The position numbers were made by a program, and so were the translations under genes. A stretch of 64,000 nt of DNA from Koleobacter methoxysyntrophicus (GTDB lineage Bacteria; Bacillota; Thermosediminibacteria; Koleobacterales; Koleobacteraceae): assembly GCF_017301615.1 (NCBI RefSeq), contig NZ_CP059066.1, positions 1,347,001-1,411,000 of the forward strand, given 5' to 3'. Shown here one piece after another: positions 34,768 to 42,638 of the stretch (its first letter is position 1; each line of letters begins with the position of its first letter). The notes below the pieces were generated by a model, which was not told the DNA's origin, did no database searches, and was given only the letters and a program-made list of their open reading frames with translations.

Positions 34768-35514
34768 ATGTCTCGGCAGCTTGAAGGCCGTAATCCTGTG
34801 TTAGAGGCACTGAAGGCCGGAACAACCATTAACAAATTAATAATACAAAAGGGTGAAAAACACGGGTCCATCTTAAAAATTATGGCTATAGCGAAGGAAA
34901 GAGGGATTCCGCTGCAGGAAATAGATAAAAAGGATATGGACTCAATGTCAAAAACGTACGGCCACCAGGGGGTTATTGCCCTAATTTCTGAATATAAATA
35001 TTATGAAGTGGATGAGATACTGGATATAGCCAGAGAAAAGGGAGACCTTCCATTTATAGTCATTTTGGATAAAATAGAAGACCCTCATAATTTAGGTTCA
35101 ATAATTCGAACATCTAATGCTGCCGGGGTACATGGCGTTGTAATCCCAAGGAGGAGGTCGGTATCTGTAACCCCGGTTGTTGCTAAATCATCAGCAGGTG
35201 CAGTGGAATATGTTCCCGTTGCAAGGGAAGTTAATTTAAGCAGGACGGTGGATATGTTAAAGGAAAAGGGGTTGTGGATAGCGGGGGCCGATATGGAAGG
35301 GGCTTCAATCTATGAATCGGATCTTACGGGCCCTTTGGCTCTTGTTATAGGCAGTGAAGGGAAAGGTATCAGCAGGCTGCTAAAGGAAAAATGCGATTTC
35401 TTAGTATCTATCCCCATGGTAGGAAGGATCACTTCTTTAAATGCTGCAACGGCCGGAGCGATCATCATATATGAAATTTTTAGACAGCGGTTATATAAGC
35501 GACAAAGGGGTTAG
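34768..35514 (+). CDS. rlmB: 23S rRNA (guanosine-2'-O)-methyltransferase RlmB-type (SpoU family)
   Basis: 248 residues. N-terminal substrate-binding domain (EGRNPVLEALKAGTTINKLI), then the SPOUT knot: VILDKIEDPHNLGSIIRTSN (motif 1 with the catalytic Arg), LALVIGSEGKGISRL (motif 2), and VSIPMVGRITSLNAATAGAI (motif 3). Methylates the ribose of a conserved guanosine in the 23S peptidyl-transferase region. Followed by yacP and sigH, the standard Firmicutes order. Confidence 0.94.
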   Translation: MSRQLEGRNPVLEALKAGTTINKLIIQKGEKHGSILKIMAIAKERGIPLQEIDKKDMDSMSKTYGHQGVIALISEYKYYEVDEILDIAREKGDLPFIVILDKIEDPHNLGSIIRTSNAAGVHGVVIPRRRSVSVTPVVAKSSAGAVEYVPVAREVNLSRTVDMLKEKGLWIAGADMEGASIYESDLTGPLALVIGSEGKGISRLLKEKCDFLVSIPMVGRITSLNAATAGAIIIYEIFRQRLYKRQRG

Positions 35515-35518
35515 GGTT

Positions 35519-36031
35519 TTGACAGAATATTTGCTGGTAGATGGATACAATGTAATAAATGCCTGGAACGACCTAAAGAAACTTCAGGAGCATGACATTG
35601 AAATGGCCAGGAAAAAACTTATAGAGATTTTAGCTCAGTATCAGATGGTGAAAGGTATAAAGGTTGTAATTGTTTTTGATGCATACCTGGTTAAAGGGGG
35701 AAGGGAAAGGAGAGAGATAATCGACAATGTAGAAGTTGTCTTTACTAAGGAAGGGGAAACGGCTGATAATTTCATTGAAAAACAGATATCAATACTGGGA
35801 GGGGGATTCAAGGTAACGGCGGTAACGTCAGACTGGACGGAACAGCAGATGGTTTTAGCCCTGGGAGGAGCCAGGATGTCTCCTAGGGAATTACTGGAAG
35901 AAGTAGCGGATATGGTTAAAGAAATCAAGAAATACCAGGAGAACCCGGCAAATAAAATGAAGCATACACTTGAACACCGATTGAGCGGCAGAGTCAAGGG
36001 AATATTGGAAAAATGGCGGCAGCAGAAGTAA
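35519..36031 (+). CDS. yacP: NYN-domain putative ribonuclease (YacP family)
   Basis: 170 residues from TTG 35519, 8 bases after AGGGG in the end of rlmB; earlier in-frame ATGs lie inside rlmB. TEYLLVDGYNVINAWNDL gives the first acidic residue of the PIN-like NYN fold, then IVVFDAYLV-type strand (KVVIVFDAYLVKGG), ETADNFIEKQI and VTAVTSDWTEQQ. In Bacillus the homologue (Rae1) cleaves ribosome-bound mRNA; I infer a similar role. Confidence 0.9.
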   Translation: MTEYLLVDGYNVINAWNDLKKLQEHDIEMARKKLIEILAQYQMVKGIKVVIVFDAYLVKGGRERREIIDNVEVVFTKEGETADNFIEKQISILGGGFKVTAVTSDWTEQQMVLALGGARMSPRELLEEVADMVKEIKKYQENPANKMKHTLEHRLSGRVKGILEKWRQQK

Positions 36032-36037
36032 TAAGGC

Positions 36038-36067
36038 TTGACTAATAAATTTGCAATAGGGTATAAT
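36038..36067 (+). promoter_or_regulatory. Promoter of sigH
   Basis: TTGACT (36038-36043), 18 bp, TATAAT (36062-36067), just after the yacP stop. Confidence 0.7.
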
Positions 36068-36111
36068 AGGTTTAGGTTGGCCTTTTAATTCTTCGGATGG
36101 AGGCGATGTTA

Positions 36112-36756
36112 GTGAATTTGGGTTTGCCAAAGGAGTGTTTTCAAGAGTATGACGTTATGTTAGACGAAGAAATCGTTGAAGATGCCAAAGAAGGAAACCC
36201 AGCAGCCCAGGAATACCTGATTAACAAATATAAGAATTTTGTAAGGGCAAAAGCAAGGTCCTATTTTTTAATTGGGGCAGACAAAGAAGATATAGTGCAG
36301 GAGGGGATGATAGGATTATATAAGGCCATTCGGGACTTTAAGAAGGATAAACTTTCATCTTTTAGAGCATTTGCAGAACTGTGTATTACCAGGCAGATTA
36401 TAACTGCAATTAAAACTGCAACAAGGCAGAAACATATTCCTCTTAATTCATATGTTTCCTTAAACAAACCCATTTATGACGAAGACTCCGATAGGACGCT
36501 CCTTGATGTACTGACAGGCACCAAGGTTACTGATCCGGAAGAGCTGATTATAAGCAGGGAGGAATTTTATGATATAGAAGAAAAGATGGGGGAAATATTG
36601 AGTAAGCTCGAATGGCAGGTATTAATGTCATACCTTGAAGGGAAATCGTACCAGGAAATCAGCAGGGAATTAAACCGCCATGTTAAATCCATTGATAATG
36701 CCCTTCAAAGAGTTAAAAGGAAACTGGAAAGATATCTGGAAGTAAGGGATAATTAG
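36112..36756 (+). CDS. sigH: RNA polymerase sigma-H factor (sporulation/transition state)
   Basis: 214 residues from GTG 36112, 8 bases after GGAGG (36099-36103); ATGs at 36097 and 36106 overlap or crowd that site. Region 2: NKYKNFVRAKARSYFLIGAD, KEDIVQEGMIGLYKAIRDF, SSFRAFAELCITRQIITAIK. Region 4: LEWQVLMSYLEGKSYQEISR with the helix-turn-helix RHVKSIDNALQRVKRKL. The gene order rlmB-yacP-sigH supports SigH over other group 3 sigma factors. Signals an endospore former. Confidence 0.94.
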   Translation: MNLGLPKECFQEYDVMLDEEIVEDAKEGNPAAQEYLINKYKNFVRAKARSYFLIGADKEDIVQEGMIGLYKAIRDFKKDKLSSFRAFAELCITRQIITAIKTATRQKHIPLNSYVSLNKPIYDEDSDRTLLDVLTGTKVTDPEELIISREEFYDIEEKMGEILSKLEWQVLMSYLEGKSYQEISRELNRHVKSIDNALQRVKRKLERYLEVRDN

Positions 36757-36830
36757 GGGATACAAAGAGCATTAAAGACTTAAACGGCCGTAATTTAATA
36801 TAATTCCTGTATAGGGTTGATATATTGAAT

Positions 36831-36859
36831 TTGACTCATAAATATTTCAGTCGTATAAT
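36831..36859 (+). promoter_or_regulatory. Promoter of the tRNA cluster
   Basis: TTGACT (36831-36836), 17 bp, TATAAT (36854-36859), 19 bases before tRNA-Tyr. Confidence 0.8.
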
Positions 36860-36878
36860 GTAAACTGCTGATTTTTGT

Positions 36879-36964
36879 GGAGAGATTCCCGAGCTGGCCA
36901 AAGGGGGCAGACTGTAAATCTGCTGGCGAAGCCTACGCTGGTTCGAATCCAGCTCTCTCCACCA
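36879..36964 (+). tRNA. tRNA-Tyr (GTA)
   Basis: Class II tRNA with long variable arm; acceptor GGAGAGA/TCTCTCC, anticodon GTA in ACTGTAAAT, TTCGAATCC T-loop, ACCA encoded at the end. Confidence 0.97.
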
Positions 36965-36969
36965 TTTAT

Positions 36970-37045
36970 GCGGGAGTAGCTCAGGGGCTAGAGCACCAGC
37001 CTTCCAAGCTGGGGGTCGCGGGTTCGAATCCCGTTTCCCGCTCCA
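36970..37045 (+). tRNA. tRNA-Gly (TCC)
   Basis: Acceptor GCGGGAG pairs with TTCCCGC (one G.U). Anticodon TCC in CCTTCCAAG, T-loop GTTCGAATC, encoded CCA. Confidence 0.96.
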
Positions 37046-37054
37046 TGAAAATAT

Positions 37055-37131
37055 CGCGGGGTGGAGCAGTCAGGCAGCTCGTCGGGCTCATAACCCGGAG
37101 GTCGCTGGTTCAAATCCAGCCCCCGCTACCA
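37055..37131 (+). tRNA. Initiator tRNA-fMet (CAT)
   Basis: 77 bases, closely resembling bacterial initiator tRNA: unpaired C1 at the acceptor end (C1 opposite T72), the three G:C pairs flanking the anticodon loop (GGGCTCATAACCC), anticodon CAT and encoded CCA. Confidence 0.97.
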
Positions 37132-37161
37132 TAAAAACCGAATACGATATTGTAATGTTTA

Positions 37162-37237
37162 GCCCACGTAGCTCAGTCGGTAGAGCGTCGCCTTGGTAAG
37201 GCGGAGGTCACCGGTTCAAGCCCGGCCGTGGGCTCCA
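37162..37237 (+). tRNA. tRNA-Thr (GGT)
   Basis: Acceptor GCCCACG/CGTGGGC, anticodon GGT in CTTGGTAAG, T-loop GTTCAAGCC, encoded CCA. Lies between tRNA-fMet and tuf, recalling the thrT-tufB linkage of enterobacteria. Confidence 0.97.
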
Positions 37238-37287
37238 TTTGTGTTTAATTCAAACATATTTAATTTACATTGGGTATTTTAAAGTAT

Positions 37288-37316
37288 TTGAAAAATTTAT
37301 TTTATTTGGGTATAAT
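37288..37316 (+). promoter_or_regulatory. Promoter of tuf copy 1
   Basis: TTGAAA (37288-37293), 17 bp, TATAAT (37311-37316). Confidence 0.75.
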
Positions 37317-37360
37317 ATACTGTGGGTTTATGTTAATATCAGTAAGGAGGAATGAAAGAG

Positions 37361-38563
37361 ATGGCGAAGCAAAAATTTGAGAGGACGAAGCCCCACGTAA
37401 ACGTAGGGACGATAGGTCACATAGACCACGGCAAGACGACATTAACGGCGGCATTAACGTCGGTATTAGCGACGACGGGAGAGACGCAGAAGGTATCATT
37501 TGACCAGATAGACAAGGCGCCTGAGGAGAAGGAGCGTGGAATAACGATAGCGACGGCGCACGTAGAGTATTCCACAGCGAAGAGGCACTATGCACATGTA
37601 GACTGTCCTGGTCATGCTGACTACGTAAAGAACATGATAACGGGGGCGGCGCAGATGGACGGAGCGATACTAGTAGTATCGGCAGCAGATGGTCCTATGC
37701 CGCAGACGCGGGAGCACATACTATTAGCCAGGCAGGTAGGGGTGCCCCACATAGTAGTATTTTTAAACAAAGTAGACATGGTAGACGACCCTGAATTATT
37801 AGAGCTAGTAGAGATGGAGATCAGGGAGCTGTTGAGTCAGTATGAATATCCAGGGGATGACATACCGGTAATAGCCGGATCGGCGTTAAAGGCATTAGAG
37901 TGTGGTTGCGGCAGCAGGGAATGTGAGTGGTGCGGTAAGATATGGGAGTTAATGGATGCAGTAGACGAATATGTACCGACACCGCAGAGGGAGGTAGACA
38001 AACCTTTCCTAATGCCGATAGAGGACGTATTCAGCATAACCGGTAGGGGGACGGTAGTAACGGGGAGAGTAGAGCGCGGTACCTTAAAAGTAGGGGACGA
38101 AGTAGAGATAGTAGGGTTAAGGGACGAGCCGCGCAAGACAGTAGTAACCGGGGTAGAGATGTTCAGGAAGATATTAGATCAGGCCCAGGCTGGAGACAAC
38201 ATAGGGGCATTACTAAGGGGAGTAGACAAAGACGAAGTAGAGCGCGGTCAGGTATTAGCCAAACCCGGTTCCATAAAGCCGCATACCCATTTCAAGGCAC
38301 AGGTATACGTATTAACCAAAGAAGAAGGCGGCAGGCATACACCGTTCTTTAACGGATACAGGCCTCAGTTTTATTTCAGGACAACGGACGTTACAGGGGT
38401 AATAACCCTGCCCGAGGGCACGGAGATGGTAATGCCCGGGGACAACATCAACATGGAGATAAAACTCATAACCCCCATTGCCATCGAAGAAGGTCTGCGT
38501 TTTGCCATCCGTGAAGGCGGCAGAACCGTAGGCGCAGGTGCCGTTACCTCTATCATAGAATAA
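37361..38563 (+). CDS. tuf: Elongation factor Tu, copy 1
   Basis: Delivers aminoacyl-tRNA to the ribosome as a GTP complex. 400 residues from ATG 37361, 10 bases after AGGAGG; ATG 37352 is too close. GTP motifs [24 protein letters not shown] and a SALKALE region. A Cys-rich loop [11 protein letters not shown] (Cys181, 183, 188, 191) follows the last motif. Codon use is striking: through about residue 333 nearly every Val is GTA, Leu TTA, Ile ATA, with Thr ACG and Ala GCG; afterwards mixed codons (ACC, GCC, ATC, CTG) appear as in neighbouring genes. One base differs from copy 2 in 1,240 bp. Confidence 0.97.
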   Translation: MAKQKFERTKPHVNVGTIGHIDHGKTTLTAALTSVLATTGETQKVSFDQIDKAPEEKERGITIATAHVEYSTAKRHYAHVDCPGHADYVKNMITGAAQMDGAILVVSAADGPMPQTREHILLARQVGVPHIVVFLNKVDMVDDPELLELVEMEIRELLSQYEYPGDDIPVIAGSALKALECGCGSRECEWCGKIWELMDAVDEYVPTPQREVDKPFLMPIEDVFSITGRGTVVTGRVERGTLKVGDEVEIVGLRDEPRKTVVTGVEMFRKILDQAQAGDNIGALLRGVDKDEVERGQVLAKPGSIKPHTHFKAQVYVLTKEEGGRHTPFFNGYRPQFYFRTTDVTGVITLPEGTEMVMPGDNINMEIKLITPIAIEEGLRFAIREGGRTVGAGAVTSIIE

Positions 38564-38583
38564 CAATTCCTTTTATGCGCGAT

Positions 38584-38612
38584 GGTCAGGTGGTCAAGCC
38601 TGGCCTTTGTTT
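38584..38612 (+). terminator. Terminator-like hairpin after tuf copy 1
   Basis: GGTCAGGT (38584-38591) pairs with GCCTGGCC (38598-38605) with two wobble pairs, 6-base loop, then TTTGTTTG. The T-run is interrupted, so termination may be partial. Confidence 0.6.
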
Positions 38613-38699
38613 GTTATTATCATCTTGAATGTTGACATTCAATAAAAATTATGATAAATTGTATAAAGTGACATTTAATGCCGTTAGGAACCTTCTCCA

Positions 38700-38822
38700 T
38701 GCTCCGCTCACTCTGGAATTTGGCTCTCCGCCATCACAGGCTAGGAGCCGAATTAACAGTCGCTTATGTGTTTGCCATTTATTCAACCGAACTTACTATT
38801 TCCTGAGTAAAGTATATAGTCA
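38700..38822 (-). repeat. Dispersed intergenic repeat, copy 6
   Basis: About 123 bp, same extent and orientation as copy 3: GCTCCGCTCACTCTGGAATT ... TCCTGAGTAAAGTATATAGT. The stem is AATTTGGCTC/GAGCCGAATT; the one change against copy 4 turns an A-T pair into G.U, so pairing is kept. Sits between the tuf terminator and rpmG. Confidence 0.8.
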
Positions 38823-38906
38823 TGTCATGATAGATAATATGGGCAGCTTCGCAGTTTGTTATAAAAAACGTGATTTACAATGGTATAATTCGGGGAGGTG
38901 TAGGAA

Positions 38907-39056
38907 ATGCGGATTAATATAACGCTGGCCTGTACAGAATGCAAGCAAAGGAATTATTCCACTACTAAAAATAAGAAAAATGACCCTGATAGATTAGAAT
39001 TAAAAAAGTACTGCAAATATTGTAAACGGCACACTTTGCATAAGGAAACAAAATAG
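38907..39056 (+). CDS. rpmG: 50S ribosomal protein L33
   Basis: 49 residues, [20 protein letters not shown] with CTEC and later CKYC, the zinc-binding (C+) form of L33. GGGGAGGTG ribosome site (38892-38900). A TATAAT at 38884-38889 suggests its own promoter, though no good -35 is seen. First gene of rpmG-secE-nusG. Confidence 0.95.
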   Translation: MRINITLACTECKQRNYSTTKNKKNDPDRLELKKYCKYCKRHTLHKETK

Positions 39057-39098
39057 CTTATAATAAAAACACATACTTTTGTCTAAGGATGTGAAAAT

Positions 39099-39308
39099 AT
39101 GGTTACAGCCAAAAAAGAGGGATTTATAAAGAAGATAACCAGATTCCTCAAAGAGGTTAAATCAGAAATGAAAAAGGTTACCTGGCCTAACCGTAAAGAA
39201 CTGACTTCTTACACAGTAGTTGTAATAGTTTCGGTGTTCATCGTTGCAGGAATTATCTGGATATTAGATTCGGCCTTTACTGGAATTCTCGGCCTGATAA
39301 TTAAGTAA
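39099..39308 (+). CDS. secE: Preprotein translocase subunit SecE
   Basis: 69 residues with a single membrane helix (about 42-65) after the amphipathic FLKEVKSEMKKVTWPNRKEL, the conserved SecE motif. Part of the SecYEG channel. Usual place between rpmG and nusG. Confidence 0.95.
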   Translation: MVTAKKEGFIKKITRFLKEVKSEMKKVTWPNRKELTSYTVVVIVSVFIVAGIIWILDSAFTGILGLIIK

Positions 39309-39340
39309 AAGGGAGGGAGGGGCTTTTGCCCCTTGAGTTT

Positions 39341-39865
39341 ATGTCTAAGAACTGGTATGTGGTTCATACTTATTCCGGTTACGAAAATAAGGTTAAAGCT
39401 AATTTAGAGAAGCGTGTGGAATCCATGGGGATGGAAGATAAGATTTTTAGGGTTTTAGTTCCCATGGAAGAACAGATAGAAATAAAAGATGGAAAGAAAA
39501 AGGCTTCTAAGAAAAAAATCTTCCCGGGTTATGTTTTGGTGGAGATGATAGTAACCGATGATTCGTGGTATGTGGTCAGAAATACACCCGGAGTTACGGG
39601 TTTTGTAGGATCCGGGACAAAACCCATTCCCCTTCAGGAATCCGAAATAAAGGCCATATTAAAGCAGATGGGAATTGAAGAGAAAAAACCGAAGGTAGAT
39701 TTTAAGGTTGGCCAGAGTGTAAGGGTTACATCAGGGCCTTTTGAGAATTTTATAGGCAAGATAGAAGGAATTAATCCCGAAAAGGAGAAAGTAAGGGTTC
39801 TGGTTTCAATGTTTGGAAGGGAAACACCCGTTGAGCTGGATTTTGCCCAGATTGAAAAGATTTAA
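39341..39865 (+). CDS. nusG: Transcription termination/antitermination factor NusG
   Basis: 174 residues from ATG 39341 ([20 protein letters not shown]). NGN domain (about 1-110, FPGYVLVEM and [13 protein letters not shown]) and C-terminal KOW domain ([19 protein letters not shown]). The nearest strong ribosome site, GGGAGGGA (39311-39318), is 22 bases upstream, but a GGGG/CCCC hairpin (39319-39332) lies between and would bring it to 8 bases. An in-frame TTG at 39326 is the alternative start. Confidence 0.95.
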   Translation: MSKNWYVVHTYSGYENKVKANLEKRVESMGMEDKIFRVLVPMEEQIEIKDGKKKASKKKIFPGYVLVEMIVTDDSWYVVRNTPGVTGFVGSGTKPIPLQESEIKAILKQMGIEEKKPKVDFKVGQSVRVTSGPFENFIGKIEGINPEKEKVRVLVSMFGRETPVELDFAQIEKI

Positions 39866-39905
39866 ATCTAAAATAATAAAGAAGGGAAATATAGGAGGTG
39901 GACAT

Positions 39906-40331
39906 ATGGCAAAAAAAGTTATTGGAATGGTTAAACTTCAGATACCTGCAGGCAAAGCTACACCAGCTCCCCCGGTAGGTCCTGCCCTGGGTCAGCATGG
40001 TGTGAATATAATGGGATTTTGCAAAGAATTTAATGAAAGGACTGCCTCTCAGGCAGGTCTAATTATCCCAGTTGTAATAACCGTTTATCAGGACAGGTCA
40101 TTTTCCTTTATTTGTAAAACACCCCCTGCAGCTGTTTTGCTGAAAAAAGCAGCGAAAATCGAAAAGGGTTCTGGGGAACCCAACAGGAATAAGGTAGCAA
40201 AGGTGAGCAAGAAAGACATCAGAGAGATAGCTGAATTAAAGATGCAGGATTTGAATGCTGCCAGTATTGAGGCGGCTATGAGAATGATAGAAGGGACAGC
40301 CAAGAGTATGGGTATTGTTGTTGAGGGATAA
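39906..40331 (+). CDS. rplK: 50S ribosomal protein L11
   Basis: 141 residues from ATG 39906 ([20 protein letters not shown]) after [28 protein letters not shown] is the thiostrepton-region N-terminal domain; the C-terminal half binds the GTPase-centre rRNA. Start of rplK-rplA. Confidence 0.97.
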   Translation: MAKKVIGMVKLQIPAGKATPAPPVGPALGQHGVNIMGFCKEFNERTASQAGLIIPVVITVYQDRSFSFICKTPPAAVLLKKAAKIEKGSGEPNRNKVAKVSKKDIREIAELKMQDLNAASIEAAMRMIEGTAKSMGIVVEG

Positions 40332-40386
40332 TATATTCAGATAAGTGGGAGGATTTTTCCGATATACCACAAAGGAGGAATTAATT

Positions 40387-41085
40387 ATGCCAAAAAGAGG
40401 TAAAAAGTATCTTGAAAGCCTGAAATTGATCGACAGGGCAAAATTATATGACCCAGAGGAAGCCGTAGATCTGGTCCAGCAAACAGCTAGAGCTGCCTTT
40501 GACGAAACTATTGAACTGGCTGTCAGATTAGGCGTAAACCCAAAACATGCAGACCAGCAGGTTAGGGGCACGGTAGTTCTGCCTCATGGAACGGGTAAAA
40601 AAGTTGCCGTTTTGGTTTTTGCCAAGGGAGAAAAGGCAAAAGAAGCCGAACAGGCAGGGGCAGACTATGTAGGGGCTGAAGACCTGGTAGCTAAAATTCA
40701 GGAAGGCTGGCTCGATTTCGATGTAGCAGTAGCTACCCCTGATATGATGGGTTTAGTCGGAAGGTTAGGGAAGATATTAGGACCAAAGGGTTTGATGCCG
40801 AACCCCAAAGCCGGTACGGTAACCTTCGAGCTGGAGAAGGCTATAAAAGATATAAAAGCCGGAAAAATAGAGTACCGGGTTGATAAGACCAGTATAGTCC
40901 ATGTGCCGATAGGAAAGAAATCCTTTGGAACGGAGAAACTGCTGGATAATTTAAAGGCTGTTATGGAAGCCCTTATAAAAGCAAAACCACCTGCTGCTAA
41001 GGGCCAGTACCTGAAGAGTGTTGTTGTCTCGAGCACCATGGGACCGGGGATAAAAATAAACCCGCAAAATATTATAGAAAAATAA
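40387..41085 (+). CDS. rplA: 50S ribosomal protein L1
   Basis: 232 residues from ATG 40387 ([16 protein letters not shown]) after AAGGAGGA. Contains [36 protein letters not shown] and the C-terminal [13 protein letters not shown]. Forms the L1 stalk and in many bacteria represses its own operon. Confidence 0.97.
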   Translation: MPKRGKKYLESLKLIDRAKLYDPEEAVDLVQQTARAAFDETIELAVRLGVNPKHADQQVRGTVVLPHGTGKKVAVLVFAKGEKAKEAEQAGADYVGAEDLVAKIQEGWLDFDVAVATPDMMGLVGRLGKILGPKGLMPNPKAGTVTFELEKAIKDIKAGKIEYRVDKTSIVHVPIGKKSFGTEKLLDNLKAVMEALIKAKPPAAKGQYLKSVVVSSTMGPGIKINPQNIIEK

Positions 41086-41107
41086 TCACAATAATCGCTT
41101 TTAGGGG

Positions 41108-41136
41108 TTGCGTGTTTTAACATTCGGTGATATAAT
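41108..41136 (+). promoter_or_regulatory. Promoter upstream of the L10 leader
   Basis: TTGCGT (41108-41113), 17 bp, TATAAT (41131-41136), just after rplA. Confidence 0.65.
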
Positions 41137-41175
41137 TCAGATTGTAGCTGAATTAAAAATAAATAATAAAAAAAT

Positions 41176-41318
41176 AAACCGATGCTGTAGACAGTAGGTG
41201 CTTTAAGGCTTAAAGAATCTTGATTCGCCTACCGAGGCAAAGGAGTTATAGGGGCAGTGGAATTTATGCCTTTTCTGTAACTTTGTCTACAGGAAAGGCT
41301 TTTATTTTTATTTACTGC
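41176..41318 (+). ncRNA. Ribosomal protein L10 leader with attenuator
   Basis: Between rplA and rplJ. The conserved L10-leader stretch is seen: ACCGAGGCAAAGGAGTTATA (41231-41250) and GGGGCAGTGG. It ends in a terminator: GCCTTTTCTGT (41268-41278) pairs with ACAGGAAAGGC (41289-41299), then a T-rich tail. GTCTAC... segments also occur upstream (TGTAGACAGTAG), allowing an alternative pairing. L10(L12)4 binding is expected to control read-through into rplJL. Confidence 0.88.
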
Positions 41319-41338
41319 GGCCGTAAGGAGGTGGATAT

Positions 41339-41860
41339 ATGCCGAACAGAGAAGAAAAAAAGCAAATTGTCGAAGAACTGAAGGATAAACTGAACCAGGT
41401 TAAAGCAGCTATATTTACGGATTATAGAGGCCTTAACGTAGAAGAGATTACAGAATTAAGAAAACAGTTACGGGAAGCCGGGATAGAATATAAAGTGGTA
41501 AAAAACACATTAACCAGGATTGCTGCAAAGGACATAAACATGGACTTTCTTGAAGAATACCTGAACGGTCCGACAGCTATAGCCTTTAGTTTTGAAGACC
41601 CCGTGACCCCGGCCAAAATCCTTTCCAAATTCGCTAACAGCCATAAAGCCCTGGATATTAAAGCGGGCCTGGTAGAGGGCAAACTGATTGATGTAGAAGG
41701 AATTAAAGCGCTGGCAGACCTGCCATCACGGGAAGTTCTCATTGCCAAAGTTATCGGTGGAATGCAGGCACCTATATCAGGTCTTGTTGGTGTGTTAAAT
41801 GGACCTATGAGAGGTCTTGTATATGCCCTTAAAGCTATTCAAGATAAAAAAAGTGCATAA
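41339..41860 (+). CDS. rplJ: 50S ribosomal protein L10
   Basis: 173 residues. FTDYRGLNVEEITELRKQLR and YKVVKNTLTRIA are typical; the C-terminal helix binds L7/L12 dimers. Preceded by TAAGGAGGTGG. Confidence 0.97.
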   Translation: MPNREEKKQIVEELKDKLNQVKAAIFTDYRGLNVEEITELRKQLREAGIEYKVVKNTLTRIAAKDINMDFLEEYLNGPTAIAFSFEDPVTPAKILSKFANSHKALDIKAGLVEGKLIDVEGIKALADLPSREVLIAKVIGGMQAPISGLVGVLNGPMRGLVYALKAIQDKKSA

Positions 41861-41893
41861 TCAATATCAAAGATTTTAGGGAGGTGAAATCTG

Positions 41894-42268
41894 ATGACAA
41901 AAGAGGAAATCATCCAAGCCATAGAAAATATGACTGTTCTCGAATTATCAGAACTGGTTAAGGCCCTTGAAGAGAAATTCGGTGTAACTGCAGCAGCTCC
42001 TGTTGCTATGGCAGCAGCCCCCGCTGCAGGTGGTGAAGCTGCCCAGGCAGAAGAGCAAACCGAATTCGATGTAATTCTTACAAGTGCCGGTGACCAAAAG
42101 ATCAAGGTTATAAAGGTGGTTAGAGAATTAACCGGTCTGGGCTTAAAAGAAGCTAAAGACCTGGTTGATAATGCGCCAAAACCGGTTAAAGAAAAGGTAA
42201 GCAAAGAAGAGGCTGAATCCATCAAGGCTAAGCTTGCAGAAGTCGGCGCAGGAGTAGAGATCAAGTAA
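41894..42268 (+). CDS. rplL: 50S ribosomal protein L7/L12
   Basis: 124 residues. N-terminal dimerisation domain, Ala/Gly-rich hinge ([20 protein letters not shown]), C-terminal domain with [20 protein letters not shown] that recruits translation factors. Confidence 0.97.
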   Translation: MTKEEIIQAIENMTVLELSELVKALEEKFGVTAAAPVAMAAAPAAGGEAAQAEEQTEFDVILTSAGDQKIKVIKVVRELTGLGLKEAKDLVDNAPKPVKEKVSKEEAESIKAKLAEVGAGVEIK

Positions 42269-42337
42269 TAAGTAAATCGAGTAATAATGATGTGAAAAAA
42301 TTAATTTAGGGAGTCAGCTGCTCCCAAATACGGTTTT

Positions 42338-42385
42338 AGGGATAGGCCGACAGCCATGTGGTAAGGTCTTATCCCTATTTTTATT
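42338..42385 (+). terminator. Terminator/attenuator between rplL and rpoB
   Basis: AGGGATA (42338-42344) pairs with TATCCCT (42370-42376), extended inward by four pairs after a one-base bulge, then ATTTTTATTTA. A smaller GGGAG/CTCCC hairpin lies at 42309-42325. Such read-through terminators commonly reduce rpoBC relative to rplL. Confidence 0.65.
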
Positions 42386-42398
42386 TATAAAAAAATAT

Positions 42399-42427
42399 TT
42401 GACAACATGCTGTAAATGTGATAATAT
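42399..42427 (+). promoter_or_regulatory. Candidate rpoB promoter
   Basis: TTGACA (42399-42404), 17 bp, TAATAT (42422-42427). It would give rpoBC its own transcript with a leader of about 205 bases. Confidence 0.6.
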
Positions 42428-42533
42428 TACTTATTGCATGATTATAGTTTAAAATGGCTTATTCTATAATTTTTACCATTTAAATGAATAAATATTAACA
42501 GACAAGGAAATATTTAAAACAGATGTGCTTTAA

Positions 42534-42584
42534 CCAAAAGTAAGGCTAATTAAATCATGAAATCTTGCTTTTGGCTATTTTTAC
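42534..42584 (+). promoter_or_regulatory. Hairpin in the rpoB leader (possible attenuator)
   Basis: CCAAAAGTAAG (42534-42544) pairs with CTTGCTTTTGG (42564-42574), 11 bp with one wobble, 19-base loop, followed by CTATTTTTAC. A weak terminator between the candidate promoter and rpoB. Confidence 0.5.
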
Positions 42585-42638
42585 TTATATGCCTTTGTTT
42601 ATTTTTTTATTTAAAAAATGAGGGGTGAGGGAAAACAC

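Noticed and set aside
36877-37134. 85-codon open frame across the tRNA cluster
   Set aside because: It is read through three tRNA genes; the sequence is fully explained by tRNA structure.
38629-38922. 97-codon open frame between tuf and rpmG
   Set aside because: It runs through repeat copy 6 and the rpmG ribosome site, with no ribosome site of its own.
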